NCBI GenBank assembly: GCA_025201765.1
Contig: MU623472.1
Location: 1-64,000 of the forward strand
Length of the DNA stretch: 64,000 bases
Origin: Daldinia sp. FL1419
Lineage: Eukaryota; Ascomycota; Sordariomycetes; Xylariales; Hypoxylaceae
Reading direction: 5' to 3'
The notes under the pieces were generated by a model, which did no database searches, was not told the origin of the DNA, and was given only the letters and a program-made list of their open reading frames with translations. Positions 46,126 through 57,178 of the stretch are shown piece after piece (within the stretch, counting starts at the first letter, position 1; every line of letters starts with the position of its first letter). The position numbers and the translations under genes were made by a program.

Positions 46126-47730
46126 TTAGTCTTCGTCCGTCAAACCTAGCGCAGCTTTCTTGACGGCGATCTCCTTTTCGAGGTTGGCCTTTGTGAGAAG
46201 GACGCGCTTCTTTAGGATTGGTGCTGTGACTTCGGAAAGTTGGCGCATAGTCTCGTCGAGCGACTTCTTCAGATGCTCGATTTCGTCAAGCTTCTCTTTA
46301 CGTTCTCGTTCGGCAACTAATTCCTCCTCATCGACGTCTTCGTCTTCGTCGTTGCCGTCCTCCATGTCTTCGTCGTCATCGTCCTCATCCTCATCTTCTT
46401 CTGATACGACCTCCTGCATAGCTGCGGGAGTATTGGCTTCGACTGTCATAGGAGTCTGGGCTTCTAACTGCATACTTGGTGTGGCAGCTACAGGTTCTTC
46501 ATGATGCATTCCGCTTTCTGCGAGCTCGGCTTCCATGGCTGCTAACATCTCATCGTCGTCGTCCTCCTCGGCATCCTCCTCCACCTCGTCGTTGGCCATA
46601 GCATGGTCTCCGAAATAATCATCGGCTTCGCCCTCAGCGTCATCTTCCGAGTCGGAATCTTCCTCGTCGTCCTCGTCGTCCTCGTCGTAGACATACTCCG
46701 CGTGGGACTCTATGGCGCTCGCGTCGTCTTCAAGTAGCTTAGCAACCTGAGCGGCAGTGCTTTGCCATTGCTTCTCTGAAAGGGTCCTTCTGAATCGTCG
46801 ATGAACGGCATCGTGCATAGGAGGCGTAATACCGTGAGGCCACTTGAAGTCGTTCTTAGCAACCATGGGTGGAAGCGCGATCGTTTTAGCTTCAGTCTCG
46901 TTCTTGACAGTTGCAAAACATAAGAGCATCTCGACAATATCAGAGTTTTTCATCATGTTCTTGCGGTCCCAAGACTTCATCGCTTCGGTAATGGTTGGTA
47001 GCTGAACAAGGACTGCCGCGTAATGGGTTCCGTCGATAGTGACCATAGCTCGTCGCTGCTTAGCGTCAAGAAACTGTACGCCAAAATCCGCCCCTCCATT
47101 AGCCTTGGGTATCCCGATAGTATTATCAGCCAACGCCTTTCTTAAATATTCAGCCGGAGCCCCTGGCATGACGCGAAGAATGAAGGCGGTTTCTCGGACT
47201 GGATCGGCCTCGCGATCGCTAGCTTCGGAGTCGTAAGCATCTCCGGGATGATGCTCAACAGGTTCACCTCTAGGCTTAAATTTGATAGTGCTAATAGGCG
47301 TTGACACGGAATTGGGTGCGCGATCAGGCTTTGACATCGTAGGTTTGATCTTAATTGTCTTGCTGGGTCGATTTGAATCGTTCCGAGAGATTGATAATGG
47401 TTGATCCTCGTCACTATCGTAGGAGCGCTTCTTAGACTCGACAAGTTTTTGTGTTGGCTTTGAAGTTCTACCGGCCTTGGATTTGGTTAAGTTTGGGTTC
47501 TGGGCAACAGGTGTAGCTGCCGGTGTGCTCGGTTGACTGCTGATCTTGATCTTTATTTTCCGGTTCTCTCCGGACGGTGTAGGTGTACCAACATCGCCGC
47601 TGAAGGAAGACTGTCGCGATGCTGTGTTGAGCTTTAGTATAGGTCTTGGGTTTTCTGGGTTCGACGGAGGTGGCATCTGCTGCGACGTGTCGAGCTTCAG
47701 CGTCGGCTTCACGTTGATGGAGGACGACAT
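46126..47730 (-). CDS. TAF7: TFIID subunit 7 (TAF7/TAFII55)
   Basis: A 534-residue single-exon protein. Residues 1-170 are disordered with repeated KIKIK/IKFKPR lysine patches. The TAFII55 domain (about 178-325) begins RETAFILRVMPGAPAEYLRK and includes RRAMVTIDGTHYAAVLVQLP, TEAMKSWDRKNMMKNSDIVE and DFKWPHGITPPM, all hallmarks. A long Asp/Glu-rich region follows, then a C-terminal coiled coil from about 470 (EIEHLKKSLDETMRQLSEV). TAF7 binds TAF1 in TFIID and restrains its activities until initiation. It is complete and of normal fungal length. The gene is head to head with a TAF3-like gene. Confidence 0.95.
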   Translation of the reverse strand: MSSSINVKPTLKLDTSQQMPPPSNPENPRPILKLNTASRQSSFSGDVGTPTPSGENRKIKIKISSQPSTPAATPVAQNPNLTKSKAGRTSKPTQKLVESKKRSYDSDEDQPLSISRNDSNRPSKTIKIKPTMSKPDRAPNSVSTPISTIKFKPRGEPVEHHPGDAYDSEASDREADPVRETAFILRVMPGAPAEYLRKALADNTIGIPKANGGADFGVQFLDAKQRRAMVTIDGTHYAAVLVQLPTITEAMKSWDRKNMMKNSDIVEMLLCFATVKNETEAKTIALPPMVAKNDFKWPHGITPPMHDAVHRRFRRTLSEKQWQSTAAQVAKLLEDDASAIESHAEYVYDEDDEDDEEDSDSEDDAEGEADDYFGDHAMANDEVEEDAEEDDDDEMLAAMEAELAESGMHHEEPVAATPSMQLEAQTPMTVEANTPAAMQEVVSEEDEDEDDDDEDMEDGNDEDEDVDEEELVAERERKEKLDEIEHLKKSLDETMRQLSEVTAPILKKRVLLTKANLEKEIAVKKAALGLTDED

Positions 47731-48303
47731 GATAAGGATAGTATACGGCAGAGTATACCGAGATAGACGAGAGGGTTGACTATAAGTACGGTTTAGGTCC
47801 TTGAATTATGAAACTTGACCTTCTATCTTATGGAGCGAATCGGCACCTAGAAGTTATAGAAGTTACATAGATAGTAGATGCTCTATTAATTGAAAAGGTG
47901 ACATTGAATCGGGACTAGAGTGGATGGGAATATGGAGTATGGAAGTTTACGTCGCTATTTGCTGCGTGCTTTGCGCCGCGCGCATACAGACCGTTTGGTG
48001 GGGCCGCCAGAGGTACCCCTAGATGTCAGGTACCTACGTAGCCTTAGGACCTGATGTACCTAAGATATACCGCGCGCTGGGTGAAACTAAACGCCTGCCT
48101 TACCAAACACGCAGACACGCTAGGTGGAGGTACCTACCTAAGGTATAGAAGTTATACCTATGTAGTAGAAGTAGGTAGGTACTTTAGGTACCTACGTATG
48201 GGGTCGGAGTGGAGCCTTGTTAGCCTTCGCTCTTGCAGGTTGCTTGTTTTCCTCAAACTCCAAGCAATTGTCCCTCAGCTTTTAGAAGAATGCCTAGTTA
48301 GTG

Positions 48304-48338
48304 CAACTTGCAACTTGCAACTTGCAACTTGCAACTTG
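48304..48338. repeat. CAACTTG heptamer, five tandem copies
   Basis: Five perfect copies of a 7-bp unit in tandem. Confidence 0.9.
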
Positions 48339-48469
48339 TAAATAACACGGATGTTGGTTGATATGGCACGACGGCCAGTCACCACTGTTCAAATTCACTA
48401 GTCAGATGGAGAGGAAGAAAGAATTGTCTGAATACGGCTAATAAGACCCTCAATTTCTCTCGAAACTAG

Positions 48470-48504
48470 CATTCGGCATTCGACATTCGACATTCGACAT
48501 TCAA
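48470..48504. repeat. CATTCGR heptamer, five tandem copies
   Basis: Five copies of a 7-bp unit (CATTCGG, three CATTCGA, CATTCAA), 131 bp after the other heptamer array. Confidence 0.9.
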
Positions 48505-49059
48505 CATCTGGGATTTGGGTATTTTTTTTTTTTATCTTCAAGCTACAATTCTCGAGTGTACATAGCACCATCCAGAGCTCCTTTTTCAAGAACAACCAAC
48601 CCAAGCGCCGCCTTGCAGTCTTCCCAAGTCAAGGCAACCTCTCAAATTCACGGCGTATGCACATCTTTTCACTACTGGTTTTGGCCCGCGTTGCGTGCAT
48701 CCTACAATACGTCTGGTTCGATAAGCGTTTCTATAATTCGACCTTTACTAGACGAATCGGCGAATACATCGAACCTCAATTTGGCCACCCTCTTGCTACA
48801 TTATCGACCAGTCATACTAAAATACACCTTCTTACGATTGGCAAATCAATATAGATGATGTACGGCATGTCCAATCTAGTCTTTCCTACTATTTTCCATT
48901 TGAAAGAAAGCTTACGCTCTATCTAGATCCTCGATAAAACTAGGTCCCTCGATTGACTTTTAACTCGGCCTATCCAATACGCGCTTCTGAACGCCTGTTT
49001 TCTACGCTTCCTTAAACCCAATCCCTCCCCGCAAAGTTAAATAATAAGGGAAATTCACA

Positions 49060-49849
49060 ATGTCGTCGTCATATGCTCAGCAAGTTCATCGCGCACCTAC
49101 CGCTTCCGAGATTCACCATGCACTCCTCCGACCAGCCATCTTACAAATTCTACGCGCTCAGGGCTACTACTCATCAACACCCAGTACAGTCGATGCATTG
49201 ACCGAACTCGCCGCAAACTATCTTACCGCTATTTCGCGACGCACCGCACAACACGCAGCACTCAATAACGAGACGGGTGTACCAGGTCTCCCCGATATTG
49301 TCGATGTGCGCCTTGCTCTAGAAGACTGTGGTGCCCTATGGCCAGAACGCGACTTCACAGCCCAGGAAGTATCTGGAGAGGAGGATACAAGAGGCGTGGA
49401 TGAATTCATACGCTGGGCCAAGGGTAGCAAGAATCGGAGGATCCGTATGGTCGCTGCCCTAGATAAGCCCGTTGCTGGCGACGTGGGAGTGGAAGGAGTA
49501 GAGGAACAGCGCGAGACAGATTACCTGAGTGGTATGTTCTACACGAAACATGCCTATCTATTGCGCTGCATGCTAACAAATCTGGATTACAGCACTTAAG
49601 CGGAAGCACAATAAGACGGACCAAGACTCTAAATACGCTGGTACGATCTTAGGCCGAGGTATCGTCGAAGGCGAAGTCGTTCCAGAAGGTGGAAGCGAGA
49701 ACAGTATACACGCCTGGAAGCGAAAAATGCACGAAACCTCGCAGCGACCCCCAGAACCCGAGACCGTCGACGTTGAGTCTAGACCACCTAGCTCGGGTCT
49801 CAGTTCTCTCGCCGAGGAAGATGTGGCTATGATAGATATGGAATTCTGA
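49060..49849 (+). CDS. bromodomain-associated histone-fold protein (TAF3-like)
   Basis: Exons 49060-49531 and 49593-49849 (61-nt GTATGT-CAG intron with a GCTAAC branch) give 242 residues. Residues 15-100 form a Bromo_TP histone fold: HHALLRPAILQILRAQGYYS, then VDALTELAANYLTAISRRTA and VDVRLALEDCGALWPE. A short acidic segment and a charged region with YLSALKRKHNKTD follow; the C-terminus is acidic and disordered. This fold pairs with TAF10 in TFIID when carried by TAF3 (TAF47 in yeast). No PHD finger is present, as usual in fungi. Spt7-type or TAF8-type members share the fold, so TAF3 is the best but not the only reading. The divergent neighbour TAF7 fits a TFIID role. Confidence 0.8.
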
Positions 49850-51119
49850 GCTACTCGGAAAACCCACCATTTCGGACGAAAGTCGCAAAATGAGAAGGGC
49901 TGATGTAGTGGAAAGGACACACAAGGCCACACTAAGCCTTACGGCCTCGAGTCGCGTGACGTAAGTCCTTATCAAGTACCTACCTATATACCCCTTACGC
50001 ATATACTCTGCATGGTCTACGGCGTTGGCGTGGATAATTCGAGGGAGTATGGTTTGGCGTTGTTGGTATATCAAGGATACTGTTTTTGGCGTGCGATTTA
50101 CGCAACGGAATACCCCTTTAATCCAATCTCTAAAGTTGCGTTGCCACCTGCTCGTTTGTGACTACCTTAATGATAATAGATAGACGCGGCAGAGGTCTTA
50201 ATGCGGTTTTACGATACCATCTCGTTTCCCTAACCCTGAGCGGGGCGAGGGCTTTGGTATAGGAAGGAGTAATTGGCGGCCTCGTGCCCAGAGCATAAGC
50301 TTATTGAGGTAGACTAAGCTGCTCGGGAGTTGATGGACGACATGATACGTACCTACCTTGTTAGGAGGTAGGTATCCAAGGTATCGACTGGATAATATAT
50401 AATTATCAAGGGCGTGTTTTTGCAATATACCCCTTGAGGATTTTGCAGAGCTTAACGCCAATTCTCACGAAAGGAGCCACAGAAGACGAATCGCTTAGGA
50501 GGCAATGAAAGAAGCAGGAATCCCGTTAGCTTGGTGGTAATAGATAGTAAGAGCTATGTGCGTTTTAGAAATACGTATCTTATAGACATCAGCAGTAATA
50601 CATGCCGTCATCGCCGACTACCAGTCCCTAAATATAGCAAAAACGCCAAGTGCTCGTAAACGGTCCCAGATATAATCCCGTCTGAGCACTTGTAGTTTAC
50701 AAGGATAAATACCTACCTACTTCATATAAGTAGGTATACATCCACAGCCCACACACTGAAAAAGCAAGACAAGTTGAAAAGCTATCATGAACGAGTCTGG
50801 GATACATATAAGAAGTATATATATCTGATAGATTTTTAGTATCATACACGCATATCGCTCTTTATATCCCAAAAGCTTCAACCCGATTTCGAGCGGGATG
50901 TATCGCTACCCCAGTCCCCCAATACCAAAGACGGACCGGTATATTCGCCCAAAACGAAAATAGTATCCCCCCCCCCCCCTTTTTTTTATCCCACCTGGGC
51001 ATTGATACTGGGAATAAACCTTCAAGTTTTCAAAGATCCAGAGCCAATTGAGTCATCTGAGTTCGAAGCCAACTCCATGTTATACCCGTACGCAAACCTC
51101 TTGTTATATCCAATTCTTT
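49850..51119. other. spacer between convergent genes
   Basis: 1.3 kb with TACCTACC words at about 49977-49986, 50349-50376 and 50708-50739 and a C12-T8 homopolymer near 50970. No gene is seen. Confidence 0.4.
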
Positions 51120-54100
51120 TTACATCATAACGCATTTTTTATCTTTACCCTGGCCTCTCGGGATAGCTGTTGCCCAAGTCACGTCCATCCAGCCATCAGC
51201 ATCATCCTTCTTCTTATTTTTCTTCCGCCCTGTCCATCCACGGAGTTTAGCGTCCTGTATATTCTTCAATGCCCCCCTCCTAGCCCGACTCTGTCGGCGG
51301 TTCAAGCTAGTGTGATGACGCAGTGGCGACGGGGCAAGCTGTGAAGAAGGGGGCGGTGGTGGGAGCAGGTATGGTTCTCCATTGGCAACACTCGAGATGG
51401 TTTCTAGACGCTCAACAGTAGGACGTAGTAAGTGTACCCCTGACATTGGCCGGGGATGACGAGGGACTGGTGCATGCAAGACCGGTCCCGTTTGCTGTCC
51501 ACCTACATCTATCTGGCCAGGAGCGTCAAAAGCGCCGGTTACACCCGTGGGGGTGCTGATTATAAGCGGCTGGGCCGGCTCCGAATATGACTCTACCGTG
51601 GGAATTACACTACCTGGTCGAAATTCCCGATACTGGCTACCCCGACTACCTACAGGTATGCGTGGTAAGTGGAAGCCGCTTGATGCAGGACGCGATACAT
51701 CGAAACTATTTTGTCGGCTATGAAAGCGCGCCGTTCGTTCTGAATATGGCGTTGGAGGCAAAGCTTCGGCTATAATATCTTCATTGGTCCGATTTGTTGC
51801 TGGAGCGGAACGGGGATAACCGGTAAAAGAAGCCGAGGAAGACGTATTGGGTCGCGGAGGGGCCTTCGGCCAAGTCTGAGCATTCTGAAGCCTGCCAACT
51901 ACTGGACTGCTGTTAGCCTGCTCATTATTCCATCTCGGGACGTTCATTACAGATGACGGAGTGGTAGGGTCGAATGAATGAGGAATTGCTGAGCCTGGAC
52001 GGGAGCCTCCTACAACTTGATGTGATCCCGACGAGGCAGGTGTATATTCAGTAGCTGACGACTGTGTTGCGGCTGACATCTGGTATGGACTAGGCTGTTC
52101 CGGTGTTACGTTTACTGCTGCGGGGCCCTCAGATACGTGGGAGCTCGTGGCCCTAGAAGGGGATCCGACAGGAGATACATCGTAGATGTCGTCATATTCG
52201 TCGTCCATAGGGGGCCGGCTGCCTTCCGTGAAGGAGTGAGCTGATACGGGTCTATGAGGCTGCATCCCAGTAGGTCCAGCAGATCGGCTGGCATTTATAC
52301 AAGCATTTGTAACATTCTGCTGCGAAGCGTGAGGGTGCCAAGACATATGGGACGGCCTGTCCCGAAAAGGGGTTGTCTGGAGACGAGGCAATTCCGGGCG
52401 GCTGAAATTAGGCGTCATGGACATACGCGGAAGTGGGTGAGATGCATCGGACGGGATCGGCGGAACTGATGGAACAGAAGATGGGAGAGGAGGAACAGGT
52501 GGAATAGAGTCTCTTCTACCCGGTAAGACTCCAACACCGGGGAGAGTAGAGTGGCGTACTGAATGGCGCATGAAGTCAGGTAGGTCGCCAGGGTCCTCTT
52601 TACTATATGGCGGCGGCGGAGGCACCCAGTTATCGGCATCGCTCTCATGAGGATGCTCTGCCCTTCCGTCGGCACGTCGGTATTCAACTCGACCAGCCAC
52701 AGGTTGTGGATTCCGCCGACGATTCACGGCGGCAGCAGTCGCAGCGCGGCGTAGCGTTGTTCCGGATCGTGGATTTGCGTGAGCGTACGGAGCGTCGAGA
52801 GCTTCTTGAGCCTCCTCTAAAGATACATCTTCCGTTTCATCGAGCGGCACTGCGTGAGTGTTAGTGCGCGCCGTGGCCATAGGTCGAGGCACAAGAGGAT
52901 CTTCTAGATCATCTCCATGAGCTGTTGATGGACGTAGTAGCGCATCAACTTGGCGAGATGTAGTCGTTGCCATAGTCATTACACTAGCTCGGTTCCCTCT
53001 TCGCTGTGCTACTGTCCTCCGCCTAACGATAGCTACTTCTGTATCGATATCGCGATGCTCCTCCTCTAATGCTTCCGGCTCGTCTGCGCCGACCTCGATC
53101 GTAATTTCCTTTTCCTCGCCATCTTCCAAAGTATAGTCGAAGTCGAATATTATAATTCTCCCCCCATCCACAAAATCGATGCCGTCTTCTTCAGTCACAA
53201 GTTTAGGGGGCATTACACCGCGAGCAGCGGCAATCAAGCGTTCCTGCGAAGACGTGTTACCAAAGCCAGAAACCCATTTCATATGGCTCACACCACATAG
53301 TTCCGCGATTTTGCGCCCACACACGAACGTGTTACGATATTTGTCGCATAAAATTTGCCATTGGGGAACTCGTCCGCCATTCACCTCTTGTGCTCGAGCG
53401 GACGAGCGCGCCGAAACTGCGCTATTCGCACGATTTAACGACGGCGGCCCGTTTGGATCTGATGCCGTATGATTGGCTTCCGGGACTGCCTCTAGGTCCT
53501 CAGGCACACCATATAGCCACACGTCCTTCCCTTCAAATCCAGCAGAGACGAGGTCTCCTTGGTAGTTAGCAGCAGGTAAGGTACACGGTAGCAAAGGTCC
53601 AGGTGAAGGTGTAGTCGGAGCAGGACCCGTAAAATAAGTTGTCCCATTGCGAAGATCATCAATCCGCACAGCGCGAAAAGTCTCGAAACTTCGGTCATAT
53701 GCAAAAGCCCAAGTTGCTTCCATAGAACCTGACTCTTGCAGCAGAGCAGCATGGCTGCAATCCCGGCTGGTATTGGGAAACAGAATAGAAGTAGTCCATA
53801 ACGCACTAATATTATTCTCTTCAGACATTTGATTCCCGGGATCATAATATGGGGCTGTTAATATGACTGTATTAGGCGTATATGATGTTGTCGTCGTGCC
53901 CAGTAGCTGTGTCCCATCGAACGAAAAAGCGAGGGAATCAACACCATCGCATTTCACTGCTCTTCGATCTGTCGGAAGGGCTCCAGGGCTTATAGAAGAT
54001 ACCTCGATGCCACCTTCATACGCGGCTGCCAACACACTCCCACATGGAGATAGAGCAATCGCACGGGGAGCATGGTCTAATATCAGCGATTGCATCCGGC

Positions 54101-54793
54101 GAGGTGGAACTTTGCCCAAATCATATAGGTCAACCTGCATGTCAGTCGATAATACTGCCAAAAGACTGCCATCATCCAAAATGCACGCCGCCGCTGGACG
54201 GCGCAATATCTTAAACTCCCGTTTGACAGCAAGCTCGGGCTCTCTAACATCCAGGACAAATATCCGGGATGAATTATATGCGAGAAGATGATGACTTCTA
54301 GGAGAGGAACTAAATTGCATGCCCTCACCACCAGGGGCAGAAGACGATCCGATGCAGTTCGAAACCAGCCGTATCGTAGTAGTCCTCGGACGCAAGTAAG
54401 CCTCAAATAGATTTCTCTTGACTTCACGGGCGAATAAGCGGCGCAGATTGGGTAGGTTATCACCATCTGACTTCGCGATAGGTGGAACGGTGTGGCTGGC
54501 GCCGTAGGAGTCGCATCGGAGAAGGTGATCGGCGTAGAGATGAGCTTGCTGAGAAACACGTCTCCATTTTGAATTAAGCAAGACGAGAGACGCGAACGAG
54601 TCAGGGTCGGTCAATTGAAGTATTCTACATTAACCAAGATGTCAGCCACCTGCGACCCATAGAGCTAATAGCAGCGTAAACCTTACTGCTCGATAATCTC
54701 GTCGGGAAGCTGGTCAAAAGCTGAAGGCCGATGCTTGCTGTTAGCCGAGCTCGGCTTCTCGTCCATACTCGGCGTTGGAGTTTCTTCAGACAT
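51120..54793 (-). CDS. large F-box protein with WD-like region and C-terminal CaaX box
   Basis: Exons 54793-54687 and 54624-51120 (62-nt GTAAGG-TAG intron) give 1203 residues. The intron lies inside the F-box: FDQLPDEIIEQ joins ILQLTDPDSFASLVLLNSKW (about residues 25-55). Residues about 100-470 show a beta-propeller-like series (SSSPRSHHLLAYNSSRIFVL, CILDDGSLLAVLS, IALSPCGSVLAAAY, SLAFSFDGTQLLG). From about 530 the protein is disordered, with Pro-rich stretches. Near the end a basic patch (GRKKNKKK) precedes the last four residues CVMM, a textbook farnesylation-type CaaX box after KDKK. An SCF ubiquitin-ligase substrate adaptor is inferred from the F-box. Membrane attachment through a prenyl group is suggested by the tail. 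No partner or substrate can be named. Confidence 0.85.
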
Positions 54794-57178
54794 GATAGAA
54801 TACTACGAGCGATGTCAAAAGCTAACAAGTTATAAGGAAGTGAGTCGCGATATGTTAAGATAGCAGTGCTACGCCATGGTTCAATATAGATTTATTTGGC
54901 ATGGTCGCATTCAAACATAAAGGGGAACAAGATTATTGGATCTCTTGGGCGACTCGTCTCGGGTCTTGATATTGCACAAAATCGAAGCAGATGAAGCGGG
55001 GAACCAATAAGAATAGAAATGAAGACGTGTGACAAAGAATATGGGAGGTGACGCGGCAGATTTGACGATGGAGTGGGATAGAATAATAATAAAGTATGCC
55101 TTCTCTCTCGCCTTTGCGCGCGCCCCCTTGTGAATCCTTGTGATAGAGGACGATTTGGGGGATGGGTTCAAATGGACTTGGGGGGGGCGAAGTAACAAAA
55201 TGGTAGCAATGGTTAGAAGAGAAACGGTTCAGCAATGCACCTAAAGCCTAGAGGTGTTAGACAGTCAGGCCTTGTCAAGGTACAATACAATACAAGATTG
55301 TGAAATGGTAGCAATTGCCCAGGTCGTTCTGGCCTGATTGAGGCAAGTAATAAGGCGTGTAATGTACCCCCCCATGTATGGCCATGTACGCCGTAATACG
55401 CTGTAGGTATGTGGTACCGGCATATATTATGGGTATATTATGGGTACATCTACAGGCTTAAACAACTGGAAGTCAGCTCCCCTCGGAAGATGTAACCAAG
55501 CCTAGCCTCGTTTCGCAACTACCTAATTTAGGCGATGCAATGGGTAATGGGTGCTGTACCCCGTTATTAAGCCTAAACCCAGCTGAAACCACAAGTAGCC
55601 TGGCTTAAAGAAAGCCGACCGCATATACATTTTCTACTTGGATATTTGCACCTAACTAATTGGAACAGCTATACCAACCGAACTGGCAAGGATATTATTA
55701 TTGGTGCTTGCTTAACGTATACAAGTTTAAGACTCGCCTGTATGGTTACAAAAGGAAAATTAAATATTACATTCGGGAAAGCGCTTCGATATTGCTGATT
55801 ATTGACCAGCCACATGATTCGTACCAACAACTCCGGCTACTTGCGTTCTCGCATATTCGAATCTTGGCATGCCTGGAGATACATATGTCATATGTGGACT
55901 TTCTCCGCAGCATACGATACAGTAACCCCGGTTAGAGGGTCTCTCGGGATAACCTTATTACATATCAACGAAAGTAGGCAAAATTCAAATATACACAGAC
56001 AATCGTAGATATTTACCATAACTAATAACATATTTAATATTTGTACATCATATTAGTATCGGAATACTTACTCGATCAATACACCGGGCGGAAACATTAA
56101 AGGTACTAAGCGCTAATCCTGCGGGTAAGATATATCATGTACCTTGTATACGATCTAGCCAACCGTCCTGCCCGTCTCCCCATATAAGGTTAGATGATTC
56201 TATTTTTAAATCTAAAGTTCCTCACAAGCTCCTCACAGATGAGAACCTTAAACCCAACTATGCCCGTTTATCTATACGACTGGATGAAAATTTGATCCTT
56301 CAAAATACTTTTTCGGTCGCATTTCTCCCCCTTTTGTATTAGTAGCCTACCATTATCATTACTAAGATGTTGCCCTACGCTGCCCTATTCTGCACCTAGG
56401 AACAGATACCCGTCAACCCTTCCCCTGGTTAGCTAACACGATTCACAGGTTGAGTGTGTGTGTGTATATATATAGGTATATAACAAAGTCTCGAAAGACG
56501 ATGCGACCTCGGTCCAACTCGACGACCCTTCATAATGTGCAGGGCTTCCCTGCAATGCACCGAGATTGCTCCTGCTGAAACGAAAAATTCGATTCGGATG
56601 ACGTATGTAAACGACATAGTTAAAATAGGTTAGTTACCTAGATCGAATACCGACTTATATAAGCTAGTTGAATACCTCCCCAAGGTATCTAGCCTAGACC
56701 TAAATCGTCTACCAAGCTTTCTACATCACCTGCACCGCGAGAACTAAGCACGGCACGCGGGTTGCTTTCATGCAATGGCCTTACTAAGAGACATAGGCGT
56801 TAGGCCTAGTGTAAGATTATATAATGCAAAATTGTACTAACCTAGTAAGAACAAGCCGCCCTGGGGGAATCGTCGGGACTTATAAATGTAGTGTACATAT
56901 TAGCTCACACTAGAGCTCTCAGCCGAGTTTATGACTTTACTATGATGTCAGGTCTATAACCATCTTGGAAGAGCTCTCCAATTCAACTTCATTGTTTTAA
57001 AGATATTGACGTATACCGTCTTGAAACTTACGGATTAGGAAATCTAGTCGAGTACTCTCATAATTAATATTATACAAACTCAAATTGTTATTAGATGTTA
57101 TAGAAAAAAGAAGCATTTCAAGACTCCGAAACTTCCGCTCTCGTAGCCTGGCCTCGACGGAATCTCACTTTACTCACC
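54794..57178. other. 2.4-kb spacer between divergent genes
   Basis: AT-rich, with scattered dispersed words and a TG/TA microsatellite near 56451-56480. Short frames (for example 55660-55935) have no recognisable content. Contains the GH15 promoter at its right end. Confidence 0.4.

Larger units (their letters stand above)
47731..49059. promoter_or_regulatory. divergent TAF7/TAF3-like intergenic region
   Basis: 1.3 kb between start codons. Holds dense TACCTAGGTA-type words at 48030-48200 and two heptamer microsatellites at 48304-48338 and 48470-48504. Small frames at 48556-48858 show no domain. Shared control is inferred from layout only. Confidence 0.45.
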
